Assembly (NCBI GenBank): GCA_023055355.1
Contig: JALJCS010000038.1
Coordinates: 496,001 to 560,000 of the forward strand
Length of the DNA stretch: 64,000 nt
Direction: 5' to 3'
From: Agelaius tricolor
Taxonomy: Eukaryota > Chordata > Aves > Passeriformes > Icteridae
In this document: positions 36,622-48,789 of the stretch, piece by piece
How the letters are laid out: each line of letters opens with the position of its first letter
Numbering within the stretch: the first letter of the stretch is position 1
The notes under the pieces: model-generated
The model's input: only the letters and a program-made list of their open reading frames with translations
Told to the model about the DNA's origin: nothing
Databases searched by the model: none
Position numbers and translations under genes: made by a program

Positions 36622-36668
36622 CGGAGCTAAGCAGGGTCGGTCGCGTTCTGCGGGAGGATGGGTGACCC
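36622..36668 (+). pseudogene. 5S rRNA-like fragment
   Basis: The stretch GCTAAGCAGGGTCGG (36626-36640) equals the internal box A region of vertebrate 5S rRNA. It is followed at exactly the 5S spacing (15 bases) by GGATGGGTGACC (36656-36667), which differs at one base from the box C motif GGATGGGAGACC. The bases between are diverged and the 5' half of 5S is missing. It could be a 5S pseudogene piece or the head of an old 5S-derived SINE. Confidence 0.5.
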
Positions 36669-38209
36669 CATGCGCAGCCCTGGGCGCCGAGGAATATCAC
36701 AATTCCCATGTGGGAGTGTGTATAAAATCTGTGTGCTCGTGTCTGCGAGTCTTTGCACAAGCCCTGCGTGTGTTCTGGACGATACACAGAGGCACCCTGC
36801 CCTTTGCAGGTTGTGTCATGGCCCAGATAAGAGCCCTCGCATGTGGGGGTGTTGCAATTAATCTTCCCGTTAACAATCTAATTGCACGGTTCTTTCTCTA
36901 TTTCAGCAACTGCGACTCTCCCCATGTTTGGTACTTATATGGGTGCAAAAGGGCTTTCAGCAGCACCCTCACTCACCCAGGCTGAGCCTGCAGGTGAGAT
37001 GGGACACCAGGAAAGGCAGGTGGCTGCTGCCTCCTTCCCCCTCTCTCTCCCTCCTGCTGGCCCATGCAGCTCTGCTTCCAAGGGGATTGGCATCACCAGC
37101 TGCAGCCCAATATGGAAAACCCACAGAGCTCTCCCCACCAGCCTGAGTGGGACAAGTAGCCACCATCACAGGAGCCAGCACAGATGAGGCAGCTCTCAAG
37201 GAGAGCTCCATCAGTCCTGCAGTCATTACAGAGACACTCTTCCATGATTGCAGTAATTCCACTTTAATAATTTAACTGCTACAAACACTCATCGCACAGT
37301 CTGTTGCACACAAGTCCCAGATGGTTGATGATGATGTTTTACACTCTTATCCAGGCTGAAATCAATACTGATGCAAGAATTTCCTCTCCAGAATTGCTCG
37401 TGTTTTCCCACCAGCTCACGGGGTGGGAGGTTGTGGTGGCCACCAGCAGTAGGAGCAGCCAAGGCCACAGTGCCTTTCCTCCCCAGCCACTGTGTGCACT
37501 TGTCAAAGGCCAGAAGGTTTTGCTCTGCAGCCTGGACGATGCTGCCAAACCCTGAGAAAGTGCCAGGAATAATTTGGAAGGTTTGACAATAGCCAGGCTA
37601 TTGGTGAAAGCCTGCTTCCTGGGGAAACCAATTGTGTGGTCATCTTCTCCAGAGATGCATGGAAGAAAATTGTGGGAAAATAGTTTGTGATGGGAAATGT
37701 CATTTCACTGGGTTTGTAATCATCAGGATCACAGGAGTCACCTTACTGATGGCTGGTGATGCTGTCTAGTCCTGTGGGAACGTGAGTGTTGGTGGAAATG
37801 CTGCCCTGAGTGGGGATGTGGAACAAGACAAGCCACATTAACCCTCCAGCACGGCCTTAAAGGTAAGTCCTGAAACACTTTTTCAGAATTTAGTGATGAG
37901 ACAGAGCCCAGGAGCCATCCTCACCTTGTGTGTTACTGGACGCATCCCAGAACTGATTAGCAAAGTTTTCACAGGTAAGAAATGTCAAATGTTGTCAGTG
38001 CACACAAAATCTCACTTCTTGAAATAATTTCACAGTGACTGAAAATGTCCCCCAGGCCCTGGGCCTGGAAAAACTTAACCATTTGTCTGTCAGAAAATGT
38101 TGTTGTTGAAAGCTCTGAAGTTAGAACATACCAAAGTTTTTAGGCAAGTGAAGAAGAAGAGCAGTTGGGGCAGATGAGGACCAAGGAGAGCCTGGCTCTC
38201 TCAGTGTAT
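36669..38209 (-). other. KYAT1 3' UTR and intergenic DNA toward SPOUT1
   Basis: No further exon is seen after the KYAT1 stop. The nearest poly(A)-type hexamer on the minus strand is ATTAAA at 37268-37263, implying a 3' UTR of up to about 0.95 kb. The rest is spacer before the SPOUT1 promoter. Confidence 0.45.
37263..37268 (-). terminator. Candidate KYAT1 polyadenylation signal (ATTAAA)
   Basis: The plus strand reads TTTAAT. It is the first AATAAA/ATTAAA-class hexamer seen downstream of the KYAT1 stop on the coding strand. Confidence 0.35.
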
Positions 38210-41200
38210 TCAGGAGCTGGTTTTCTCCTGTTTCCATTTTTGCAATATGTCACTTGCTGCCTTCAGTGTAGCTTCCTCCTAAAAAATACCACAGCTTTGG
38301 TCAGTGGCTCCCAGCCAAATCCTATTCCCCGTCACTGCAGCAACTGTTGATACAAAAATCCTGTTCTCATTCTGGAGCATTGCAGGTTCAGTTTGAGACA
38401 GGCACAGCCATTGGGCAGCTAAAGGGGCACCTAGAGAATCCCTTCCTTGGCCAAGAGATGTAGGATGCTGATGGGAAAAGTTAGGATGTTTAGGATGGCC
38501 CTGGCACATCTGCTGCCCCCAGCTCAGCTCATGTGTCTGCAGGAGTGGTTGCTCCAGCTGGGATGCCATGGTGGGGCTCCAATGCCCGAGGCATCCTGCA
38601 TTTCTTCCTGGCATTTCTCCCATTAAACCAGCCCTGATTATTGCTCCCAACCTTGCCTTCCTCAGTGCTGTCCATATCTCACCTTTGCAAAGCAGAACCG
38701 GATGAAATTGGTGTAGTTGTTCTTGTGGGCCTCGCTGTAGAAAGCGGAGAGCGGGATGGCAGCAAGGCCCTGGGCAGAGGAAGCACAGGGAGCTGAGGGT
38801 GCTGCTCTGGGCTGGCTGCAGCCTCTGTGCCCCAGCCCTGAGCTTGGGTGGGAACAAACCCACCCAGGGTAAAGGCAGCAGGAAGGGCCAGACCCTTTTA
38901 CCTTGTTCTTGACCATCCACTTTGCAAATCTGGAGTCGTAGGGCTCATCTGAGTTGGGAACATCGGGGACATCAGATTCTGCAGGAGAAGCACAGCAGGA
39001 CAGAGGCTGGGGCAGCTGCCAGGTGCCTCAGCTGAGCCCCAAGCCCACATCCTTGCAGCTGGGATGAGGAACATGCAGCCCATCCCTGCTTTGACGATGG
39101 TTTATGCAGGTTCCTGTCCCTGCCAGCAGTACCACGCCCCACACCCAGCCCACCTGGGCAGGACTGCAGGTGACTCACTGAACGGGGAGATGTCTGCCAC
39201 CAGGAAGTAGGTGCCCTCTGGGATGATGGGTTTCATGCCCACCCCATCCAGGCTCTGAACCAGCCAGTCTCTCTTCTGCTGCAGCTCCTTGGGGAGCTGG
39301 ACAAAGTAGCTCTCTGGTTTTCCATAGAGCATGAGCTCCCTCTGGAAACCCTGAGCCACAGCCTCCTGTAAGGAGAGAGGGGCCAGTGCCCAGTGGGAAG
39401 ATGGTCAGGGCTTTCTTGGGAACTGAAGTTCCTGCAATTCACAGCTGATTAGGAAGGTCTCTGCCTCCAGCCCCTCTGAACTGCCCCTTAGATCTGTCAA
39501 TGCAAGATAAAGAATATACCCCAGGCAGGCTGGATTCTCCCCTCTCTCCCAGACGCAGAACAACAGTAGGGAGAGAGGAAGGAGCATTTCCAGGGCACCA
39601 CAAATGACTTGTGTGTGCCTTTCAGGTCAGCTGTGGGCAAGAGGACCACCTCTCACCCCTGCTCTGAGGGCTTGGGCATTGCAGGGCCAGGTGCAGGGAG
39701 CTGCCTTACCTGGGCAATGGTGGCACAGTGGTACACGGAGTTCTGGTGCACAGTACGGAGGTGCTGCAGCAGCCTGTCAGGGCCCACAACCCAGCCCACC
39801 TGCAGCCAGGAGAGGAGGAGGAAGATGGTGAGTCTGGCTGCCTGCTCAGACTCCCCTTTCTGTGCCTGTGCTGCTTTCATTGTATGTTACAGACAGAAAT
39901 TTCATGGAGCACCTCTGGTACTTTCAGACCCTGAGGCTCAAAGCTGAGCGTGGCCACAGTGTCCCCAGTGCTGTCCTGTGGCAAAGGGACAGGGATGGGG
40001 ACACAATGAGGTGCCACATGGGATATTCACCTTCCATCCTGTGGCACTGAAGGTCTTCCCAGCGCTCCCGATGATCACCGTGCGCTCCCACATCCCCTGC
40101 AGGCTGGCTGGCAATGAAAGGAGAGAACCCCCAATGGCAGAGCTCAGCGTGCTCCTGACTGGGCTGAGCCCTCTGCCACCATAATCCACGGTGATCTTCA
40201 GTGTTCACAGCACATCTTTCACCTGGATGAGCCTCAGAGCACATCCCAAGCAGGCAGCCAGGTTTCTCAAGAGCATCTCCTTTCAATTAAGCATTTTCAC
40301 AGGCATGTACCCAGCCCCAGGGGCTCTCAGAGATGCCAAGCACCATCACCCTGCATCAAGGTGATGGCATGTTACTCCAACTGGAAGAACGGGCTGAAAC
40401 GGTGTTGAAATGGATTTCCTGGAACTACAGACATTCAGAAAACTGTGGCTTTACAAAGCATGGGAAAAAAAATCAGTTTCACTGGAGCCAAGTGGCTTTT
40501 TGCTCTAGATCTCCCCTCTGGCTTGAAGTCAGAGCTTCTGTTTAGGACCTGGTTTGGAGGCTGAGATTGAAATGCAGCGAAATACCCCCAGTGGGGGATT
40601 CATCCCTAGTAGAGCTGTGCCTGCAGGCAGCTCCTGGGATTTCCAGGAGCTCCTGGGATTTCCAGGAGCCGCCAGTGCAATGCCCATTCCCTGCCCTGCA
40701 GCCCCGCCCAGCCCGGCCCGGCCCTGCCCCGTACCGGCCCTGCCCCGTACCGATGCGGATGTGCTGCTTCCCGTCGTAGACCAGCCACTCGTACACCTCG
40801 TCGCTGATGCACAGCACGTCGTGCTTCACACACAGCTCTGCAATCAGCCCCAGCTCCCCGCGGCTGAACACCTGCAGCAGGCACGGAGTGCAGCAGAGGC
40901 ACAGCAGGAGCATTTCTGAGCCCCTGCCTGTCCCTGCAGGTTGTGAGTGTCCTCCTGGCACTGTCTCTGTGCCAGGGAGGGGCAGGAGCTGCTGCAGTGG
41001 TCTAACAGTTGTCTTTGCTGGCACAAAAGACAAGGCTTAAAACCACCAGGAGACTGAGCACAGCATGTGGTGCTCCCACAGCACCCCCTTCCCTTGTGGG
41101 GTGAGGCTGAGTCACTGCTGCCCTGCAAATGTGGCACCCCAGCAGCTTCCAGGGCCCAGCATGGCCAGCAGTGTTACCTTGCCCAGAGGGTTGTTGGGTG

Positions 41201-43406
41201 AGTTCAGGACGATGGCTTTTGTCCGTTCACTGAATTTAGAAGCCAGTTCAGCTGGGTCCAGCTGCCAGTCTGCACTAGACATTAATTTTCCATCTTTTGG
41301 AGGATTCTAGAGAGAACATGGGAATCTTGGTTTGCTTTGCTACGTCTGCACCTTGTTTACCACTGACCTCTTTGCTGACTGCTGTGACTCTTCCCTTCTC
41401 CACCCACTCACCGGTCTCAGAGGCACAAACACAGGTGTCCCACCAGCCATTTTCACCATTGGCTCATAGCAGTCAAAGAAAGGTTCAATGATTATCACCT
41501 GGAAGAAAAGGACATATCAGCATTCTCCTGGTCCTGCTCAGACCTTCCCTGAGGAGTGCAGAGAGCAATGGGAGGGACAGGACATTTTAATCCCTAATTA
41601 CTGTAATGGAGAACCTGCATTGCCTGTGGGGAGTGTCAGGAAGGACACCACCACTCAGGACAAAAAGGGTTATTTTGCTTTATGCAGAATTGAAGCAGTG
41701 CCCTGTAGCAAATAATTTCTTCCTTTGGAAGCTCAGGTACTGCAGGAAAGGGATAAAACTGGTTTTGCTTTGGAAAAGGACAATGAAAACCAGCCTGCAG
41801 GTCCCCTGGGGGAAGACTGGCAGTGCAACAAGCCCTTATCTTGGGTTACCTCATCACCTTCATCCACTAAAGCCTGGAAGCAGCAGAACAGGGCCTGGTA
41901 TGCCCCCACAGTCACCATCACATTGGTCATAGGATCCAGGTCTCGTCCAAGCAGCTTCTCGAAAAACTGGGCCAGGACCTTCACCAGAGGTGGGTGGCCC
42001 TGTGGGGTGAGAGGAGGGTGGGAATTGGGTTGCAGAAGACTCCTAAACCAAGGATGAACCCTTGGAAGGGGACTGGGAAGCCAAGAGCCCTGTGAGATCT
42101 TCCAGCCCGGCTGCTTCAAACATCCCAGTAAAGCAGGGAGTTACTGGGAACAGTAGGCATGGATCAAGGCTGGATGTGTGTTTTGTCTCATGCTTTTTGC
42201 TGTTTATTGCTGCCTGGTGAGCTCTGAAGAAGGCAGGGCTGGTGGGGATGGAGGGGGTGGTGCTGGGGAGGGAGATCTGTCACTCACAAAGGCACGGGTG
42301 TACTGGTGCAGCATGTGGTTCCCCCCGCTGAGGGCTCTCATCAGTGCCTCTCTCAGAAAGTCTGGTGCAGGGAAGTCAGGGAAGCCCTGGCCCAGGTTCA
42401 CCTTGGAGTAGGTAGCAGCCAGTTTTACAAACTCCACCCTGGAGAGAAGGGAAACAAAAGCACTTTCAGAGGGTGTGAGCAGTGTGCTGGCACCAGGTGT
42501 GCTCGCAGCATTTCTCTGGAAGGAGCGGGGTTGGTGTCCCTCCCGCAGAGCCATCCTGCTGCTCACAGGCAGGCAGGACCCAGCACGGGTCAGTTCAGAC
42601 CTGTTGCAATTAAACCAAGGATGATGAACTATTGCACTGGGGGAACTGTTTTAATTCATTCTCCCAGAAAACAGCTTCTGTAGTCAGTGTAAGGTCACAG
42701 CTGAAAGCCTGTGATGTTTCAGATCACCCTGGACTGAGCAGGAAGGGACTTGGAGATTTTCAAGCTCGTACCAGCTCTGCAATATTTAGCACCTAAACAC
42801 TGTGAAGGTCTCTGCAGAGGGCAAGGTGAGTTGAACTTGCTGCTCATCTCAAACCAAACAAGAGCCAGCTCACTGGAGGTTTGTAGCTTGAGCCCAGACA
42901 CAGCAGGGCCTTGGGGAAGGACCATTTAAATCTCTTCCAGCACACAACTTTCCCAATGCCACATTGTGCCTGGCAGGATGGGAATGGCATTTGCAGCAGC
43001 CCTTGCCCTGCCTCTCTGCTTGTGGTGCCTCAGGGTGAGCTTGGAGCAGGTGCCAGGCTGCAGCAAACACTTGGCTCAGATTTGGGTGGATGGGTCAGAG
43101 GGAGGGTGGTGCTTCTGCCTGCCCAGTGGTGCAAAAAATCTGATACAGGCTGAAGTGAGAGCTGCAGGTACAGCACTGACTCACAGTAAAGTCTTCTGGG
43201 ACAAACTTGCTCTGATGTGCTTCCTGAACACGTGCAAAGCAGTTGAGGGAAACTTCTGCTCTGTGCTGTGTGGCTACTGTGGTCTCAATGTGGTTTTAGG
43301 ATGCTTAAAACCACATCTACCACCTGGGTAAACCAGATATTCTTTTAACTCACCAGATGTTTTTATCTATTCCCTCCAGCCTCCGAGCTTGCACTGGTCT
43401 TGACAT
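38210..43406 (-). CDS. KYAT1: KYAT1 (CCBL1), kynurenine aminotransferase 1 (complete, 12 coding exons)
   Basis: Coding exons in transcript order: 43406-43354, 42438-42288, 41999-41850, 41498-41412, 41306-41178, 40871-40751, 40107-40031, 39799-39710, 39365-39179, 38978-38902, 38769-38683, 38278-38210. They total 1,278 bases and 425 residues (human 422). It is a fold-type I, PLP-dependent aminotransferase: [10 protein letters not shown] carries the substrate/PLP-binding Asn, DEVYEW the PLP-contacting Asp and Tyr, and [12 protein letters not shown] the Schiff-base Lys248 (Lys247 in human). Trp18 of the active-site entrance is kept. It converts kynurenine to kynurenic acid and cleaves cysteine S-conjugates; it also acts as glutamine transaminase K. 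The small last exon encodes [22 protein letters not shown]. Exon 7 must use the CAG at 40108; the AG 11 bases further in would drop the ASLQ codons and shift phase. An upstream exon could extend the N-terminus. Confidence 0.95.
40631..40668 (+). repeat. Two tandem 19-bp palindromes in a KYAT1 intron
   Basis: CTCCTGGGATTTCCAGGAG occurs at 40631-40649 and again, identical, at 40650-40668. Each unit is itself an inverted repeat (7-bp arms, 5-base centre), so the DNA can form one or two hairpins. Confidence 0.85.
40720..40751 (-). repeat. 16-bp tandem duplication spanning the KYAT1 exon 6 donor
   Basis: GGCCCTGCCCCGTACC is present exactly twice (40720-40735, 40736-40751). On the minus strand each copy carries GGTACGGGG, so the 5' splice site of exon 6 is duplicated 16 bases downstream. 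Confidence 0.85.
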
Positions 43407-44765
43407 TTTTGCCTGCAGAGAGTGAAAAATAAAGTGAGTTTGAAGCTTTTAAATGAGGCCACAAAGGGGCTGTGGCCTCTCCAGGGAAGTTTTTCCCACC
43501 AGAAGGTGTGCCCTTTAGTATTGCTTCATGGGCTGCTCCTGACTGATCTTGGAGCAGTAATAACTGTTGCAGTGGTTTCTGCTTTCACTTACAAGTTTCA
43601 ACAAGAATTGGGAAAATAGATGAACAAGAGAAGCTTTTATACACTCACTGGGGAGGTGGCAATGCCTTAAACCTCATTACCTGTTTGGATTAGTCATGGG
43701 GTCAAGCTCAGCTAGGCTGTAACAGCCAGGCCAAGGACCCCAGACCTCAGGCTTTTACCTTCCATAACCTCTCCATCTTCATGGGGAGGACCTCCTTACT
43801 CTATAAGCCATTAAATATCCCCTTTTCCTAGAAGAACAAACTATTTAATTCCATGTTGCTCTATGAAGTAGCAGAAGTAGATACTCTTCTGTCCTGATGA
43901 AGTGCTTGTGGAGAGGGCTTGCTCTAAATCCTATAAAATGTGCAGTTTTCTATTTAAAGTTCATGTTAAACCCAAGCAGTAACTAGGTACAGGCAAGAGA
44001 GAGCCCAGCACAGAGGTCAGTGTGATGTACAGACACACTGAGGTACCAAGCTGTGACTGGTTTGAAATTTCCATGTACATCAAGGCTCAGGGGAGTGGAA
44101 AGAGACAGCAGGAAACACTGAAAGCAAAACCCTCCTTCCAGTTGGATAAGCACAGTGGGAGAAAGTTAGATGTGCTTTATGGGGAATTCATCACGAGGAT
44201 GAGGAAAAGCAGCAGAGACAGAATTTAGTAACTCAGCAGTGCAGGAAAAAGGCACCAGACAGGGAAAGGGCTGGAAACTGGAGACAAATGATGCTCAGTG
44301 CACCAGAAAGAGACAGTGAGGGGGCAGGAGGAGGGCAGCCCTGAAGCAATGAGTCAAGAAAGCCATTGTCACCACAGCAAATAAAATACATTTGAACTGG
44401 CACAAGGAAGGCACGTGAAAGCAGCTGAGGTGAGGTGCAGAGCTGGGATGTGCAGGGGTCTGTGCCCTGCCATGCCAGGATGGTGGGGGGGACCCTGGGT
44501 CAGCCTCCTCCCAACACTCAGCTGCACAGCACTTACCTGGTCCCCTCTGCTGTTTCCACAGCACTGCACCAGAATTTGGGCAGTGCCCCAAGGATACTTT
44601 GTGCTGAGGTCCTTGGATTTTTATACAGCTTCAGCCCTTACTGGAGATCTTTGCAAACACCCAGACGAGGAGCTCTGTGTTTCAGAAGGCACCAGGTGGA
44701 CTCTGCTCCACCCTGGTGCCAGGCAGGCAGCCAATGACAAGCAGAAGTCACTGAATCCATGGCAG

Positions 44766-44870
44766 CCTCTCCTCTCCTCTCCTCTCCTCTCCTCTCCTCT
44801 CCTCTCCTCTCCTCTCCTCTCCTCTCCTCTCCTCTCCTCTCCTCTCCTCTCCTCTCCTCTCCTCTCCTCT
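44766..44870 (+). repeat. (CCTCT)21 pentanucleotide microsatellite
   Basis: Twenty-one uninterrupted CCTCT units, a pure pyrimidine strand (AGAGG on the other). Perfect length suggests an active, polymorphic locus and possible triplex formation. Confidence 0.97.
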
Positions 44871-46266
44871 CCCTCAGTTTTGCTCTTTCTGCAGAAGCTC
44901 ATGGCTGTTACAGTCACAAGACCTGGTGCCTGAGCTGATTTGGGTGGGAGCAGAAGGATTTATGGCTTGGGAAGTAAAAGATAGCTGGAGGTAAAATATT
45001 AACAGCTCCAGTGCTGTTCTTGTAAAGTGTGGCTGCTGAGAATTTGACAGATGACCAAGTGTGATGGGGATCAGAAGGAAGAAGGTGCCTTAAGCCTTGA
45101 AATTCCCAGTTCTGAGGAAAGGCCTTGTCTGCTTTAGGAACAGAAATAACAAATACTTTTTTTTTTTTCCTGATATCCCCTTCATCCCATCTTATCCCAG
45201 CCTGTGTGTGATGCTGCCATAGAGAGCAACACAGGCTCAGGACAATGCAGCCCTCAAATCTGTTTCAGCCTGTTCTGTCCCCAGACAGAAGAGGCAGTTT
45301 GCCTGGCAGCCACACAGGAGAGCTGGGTGCCAGTGCAGAAGCCTTGGCATCCATGATCTTCCACCACTGACTCTCTGCTGTGTGTGACTGCCTTGCTCTG
45401 CATGTTGGGATCTCTGACTGGGATGCTGATATTCTCCAAGTACTTTGCTAGCCAAGAGGCTCTAGTACAGACCATCAAAAGAAGCAACCACACAAACAAG
45501 GAGCCTTCTCCTCTATGAGGGATATCCCCTTACTTATGAGGATCCTTTAAATGCTCCCTGGAAATAAGCAGATATAGAGGAAATTGCACCAGAGTGGCTT
45601 TTTCTGATATGTTCTGTCAGCTCTGAGCTGCCCTGGGCAGGCTGCCAGCCAGGAACAGTGCCACTGGGCATTCCATACCTCTCTGGAGCACGAGCTATGT
45701 CCAGCACTGCTGTTCCTCTGCAGCAAGAAGTGGCGCAGGGACGGTCCCGCTCTCCTGAGCATGCCACGGCTCCTGCTCTCTCACTCCTGCAGGCACACAC
45801 CTGCAATTCCCAGACAAAGGACAGGGCTGAGACAATTGCTGCACAGGTTAAAGCACACCTGTAGCTGGGATCAGGCAGGCCCAGACCCAAAGCCGAGGCT
45901 GTTCTGCCACAGAGAGGAAAAGGCAAAGCCAGCTGCTTTGTGTGTCATCACTGCAACGTCCCCAGTGCTGGGGCTGTACTTTGTGCCCATGACACACAGG
46001 ATCAGGATCACAAGGGCAACCATGACTTCTGCCTCCTCTCTCCCAGTCCAGGCTGCCCCTGCTCTCCTCTGCACCGATGGGAGTGGTGTGGACACCAGTG
46101 AGAGGGCATCCTCTGGGAATTTGGTACTCAGCACCAGCTCCCCATCCAGTGTCACTGAGCCCAGGTAACTCTTGCCTCTGCCCTTCCTCCCTTGCAACAC
46201 TTTCACCTTCCTGGCCCATACAGAAATCTCTGGCCTCTCAGCTGCTGCAGCTCTGGTTTAGTTACA

Positions 46267-46285
46267 GAATAAGTTAAACTTATTC
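46267..46285. repeat. A/T-rich palindrome
   Basis: GAATAAGTT and AACTTATTC are perfect 9-bp arms around a single A. Further ATAAGTTTTAT and GGAATAAAAC motifs follow to about 46,318. Confidence 0.6.
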
Positions 46286-47099
46286 CAATAAGTTTTATTC
46301 CAATTAACAGGAATAAAACACCTTCTATGTCTAAAGTGATTTTGGTGATTATCTTTCCTTCAAGGCCCCAAGCAAATTGATTTCTGTGTGTAAAATGCAG
46401 CCTGTTCCTTCACCTCAGGTTTCTTTTACTATTCTACAGCATTACTTACACATACAATATTTAAGCTAAAATAAGTGAATGTTTTGTTAGGTACTTGAGA
46501 TAAAAGCAATGAGGCTGGAGGATGTATGCACCTTTATAATGATCAGCCATGAATTAATTTACCTATCTGCCAAAAAATTAATTAAAACAGATTTGAAGCT
46601 TACCAGCCCACAGGTAAGCTCTCAATACTCCTAAGGGCACTTTGTATCCTTACATGCAGGATGCAAGTCTCCAGTGTCTGCATTTTTTGTCATTTCTAAA
46701 AAAAGTGTAAAGCAGCTGCCAGCTGAGACCAGTGAGGTTTCACATCTGTTTGCCAAGTGGGAAAAAATAGCACAATTTATGGAAAAATTGGAAGCCAGAG
46801 CATCATATTGATTATGACTGCAAAATCTCCACTTTGTGCTTGCATGACACTGAGATGTGGGGGGACACTGCTTTGGGGTGCAAAGCAAAGGAGTCCTAGA
46901 ATGAGGAGACCTACCCTGCAGGGGACAGAATCAAAGTGTGGCAGTAAAAAAGGCTTTATCAGATAGCAGCAAACACAGAGCTGTGGTGGAGCTGTGTGCT
47001 GGACTGAGGGCAGCACCTGGGAGCAGCCGACCGGGACACCGCTGACTCTGGAAGGGTGAACTGGGCTGAGCAGAGGATTTTGGAGGTGACAACTGGGAA

Positions 47100-47560
47100 G
47101 GTCACCTCGGGGACTGGTCACTCACCACCTCCAGCCCGCGGGTCGCAGCCGTCTCCTCCATCCCGGTGCTCCTCGATCCCCCCCTTGGCAGCTCGGGGGT
47201 GCACCCGGGAGGCTTTGGGGACACGGCTGTCCCTGGATGTGCCCCAGGAGGAGCGCAGCACCAGGGCGAGTGCAGGGCGAGAGCAGCAGCAGCAGCGCCA
47301 GCAGGAGCTGACACTGAGGGACAAAGCAGCTGCCAGAGGAACAGCGGGGACAAAAACAACTTACATCGAGCTGGGCCGCGCTGCTTTAGGCTGCAAAGGC
47401 TGGCACAGCCGCCCAGGCTGCCCTGGCACACATCCTGCCTTCTCCTCTGCCCGAAAGCCTTCATGTGCGGCTGGGACTTCCTGGGAGGAGCCGCTGAGGC
47501 CGCAGGAAGGCGGGGTGAAGCTGCAGCCCTGGTGAGGAAAAGCGTTCTGAGGGCTCTGTG
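47100..47560. promoter_or_regulatory. CG-rich region, candidate KYAT1 promoter and first exon
   Basis: This is the nearest CpG-rich block upstream of KYAT1. On the minus strand a consensus donor GTG|GTGAGT lies at 47126/47125. The exon before it has an ATG at 47161-47159 whose frame (MEETAATRGLEV) joins the KYAT1 frame if spliced to 43412. Whether this is the real first exon needs transcript evidence. Confidence 0.45.
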
Positions 47561-48789
47561 GGCTCTGAGGGTTCGGCTGCCTGGGGAAATACCCCAGCTT
47601 GTGTTCAGGTGGAAGCTCACTCTGGCATAACCATAGCGGCATATTTTTTGTGGTTTGTAAATACTTTAGCGTGGCAATGGCAAGGAATTTGCCTTCGAGT
47701 GAAGCCTTTGATCATTTTAAAAAATGAATTTTTAAGTCAAAATCCTCTCAAAAATTTCGCCCTGCAGGCTTAATATTATTCGAGAAGGGAATGGATAAGT
47801 GTAAGGTCCTTCTGCCACGATCCTGCAGCATTACCTGGCCCTGGGCTGTGGGTGGGAGCCGAGCTCTGCCTCAGTGCTTGAGAGCTGACAGCTACTGCAG
47901 TGAGGTGTTGAGCGAAAACTGCCTTCTCTTCCCTCTTCCTTTAGTGACAAGGCTTGACCTGCACCCGTGAGTCAGGTCCTGTAAGTCTCCTGAATAATTT
48001 CTGTCGCCCTTTCACAGCAGGAAAAAATGAGCCATGGGGAAAGGAAGCGGCTGCATCCGCTGTGCCAAAGGTTCCCAATCCCAACGCGACACCCCTCAGG
48101 CATCCCTGAGGTGATTAAGCAGGAGGGAATGTCTACAAGGAGAGGAAAACTCTGTTGTCTAAATTTCTGTTTAAATCAAACACTGAAACAAACAGATGGA
48201 AGGAAAATTTGGTTCTGTAGAATGTTTGTGTCAGATCTGGAGCCTTCAAATGGCTCAGTGGCATTTTTTCCCGCGCTTTCTTTGCCCTGTCCTCCACCAG
48301 CCTTGTGTCTTCCCTGGCTGTTGTTTGTCCCTGAATTGAACTTGTTTGTTTAGATGTATTAGCAAAAAGCCAGTTTAGCAGAAAAGTGGCCAATTTTCTG
48401 TCAGGTTCATGAGTTGAACTGGTTCAGGGTAGATATGAGGGCAAAAGGTCTTGCAAGGAAAAAGAGATGTGGGCAGGGAGGAGTAGGGAGAAAAAGGGAT
48501 GGACACAAGCCCCCACCTTCTCTGTCAGGATTTAGACGTTATATTGGTCCAAAAGTATAATGAAACTTCACCCTAATGCCCTCTTGGAATTTAGCAGAAA
48601 TTTCTGGATGAGGTCAGTGATGTAAAGGGCACATCCGACCTTGTACTTTTTACTATAAAACTCAAGGAAAGTTAAAACCTTAATTTTCTTCAGGTAATTT
48701 TAATTTAATAAATGCATTGGAACATGAACAATTCTTAACTAGCGTTCAGTTAAAAAAAAACAACTTAGCTATTGCACTGGGCTGATAAG
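47561..48789. other. Intergenic DNA between KYAT1 and LRRC8A
   Basis: No gene or recognised repeat. The segment from about 48,540 is A/T-rich with a TATAAAA-like site near 48,655, but nothing supports a transcription unit. Confidence 0.4.

Larger units (their letters stand above)
43407..47125 (-). other. KYAT1 intron 1 (5' region)
   Basis: An acceptor (CTCTGCAG at 43420-43413) lies six bases before the KYAT1 ATG. The region upstream to about 47.1 kb shows no other exon I can support. It contains a long CCTCT microsatellite, a T-tract near 45,158 and an A/T-rich palindrome at 46,267. Confidence 0.5.

Noticed and set aside
38662..38683. KYAT1 ending VRYGQH after the FAK exon
   Set aside because: This is intron read-through; the small exon at 38278-38210 supplies the conserved EEATLKAA...LQKW end in phase.
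40096..40097. KYAT1 exon 7 starting at GGGATG after CTGCAG
   Set aside because: It would break the phase and lose the ASLQ residues; the AG at 40109-40108 gives [11 protein letters not shown] in frame.
44415..44933. 172-codon plus-strand frame containing a Ser/Leu/Pro repeat
   Set aside because: Most of its C-terminal part is the translated CCTCT microsatellite.
47102..47620. 172-codon minus-strand frame near the KYAT1 promoter
   Set aside because: Only the last dozen codons before the donor at 47126 may be used; the rest looks like untranslated CG-rich DNA.
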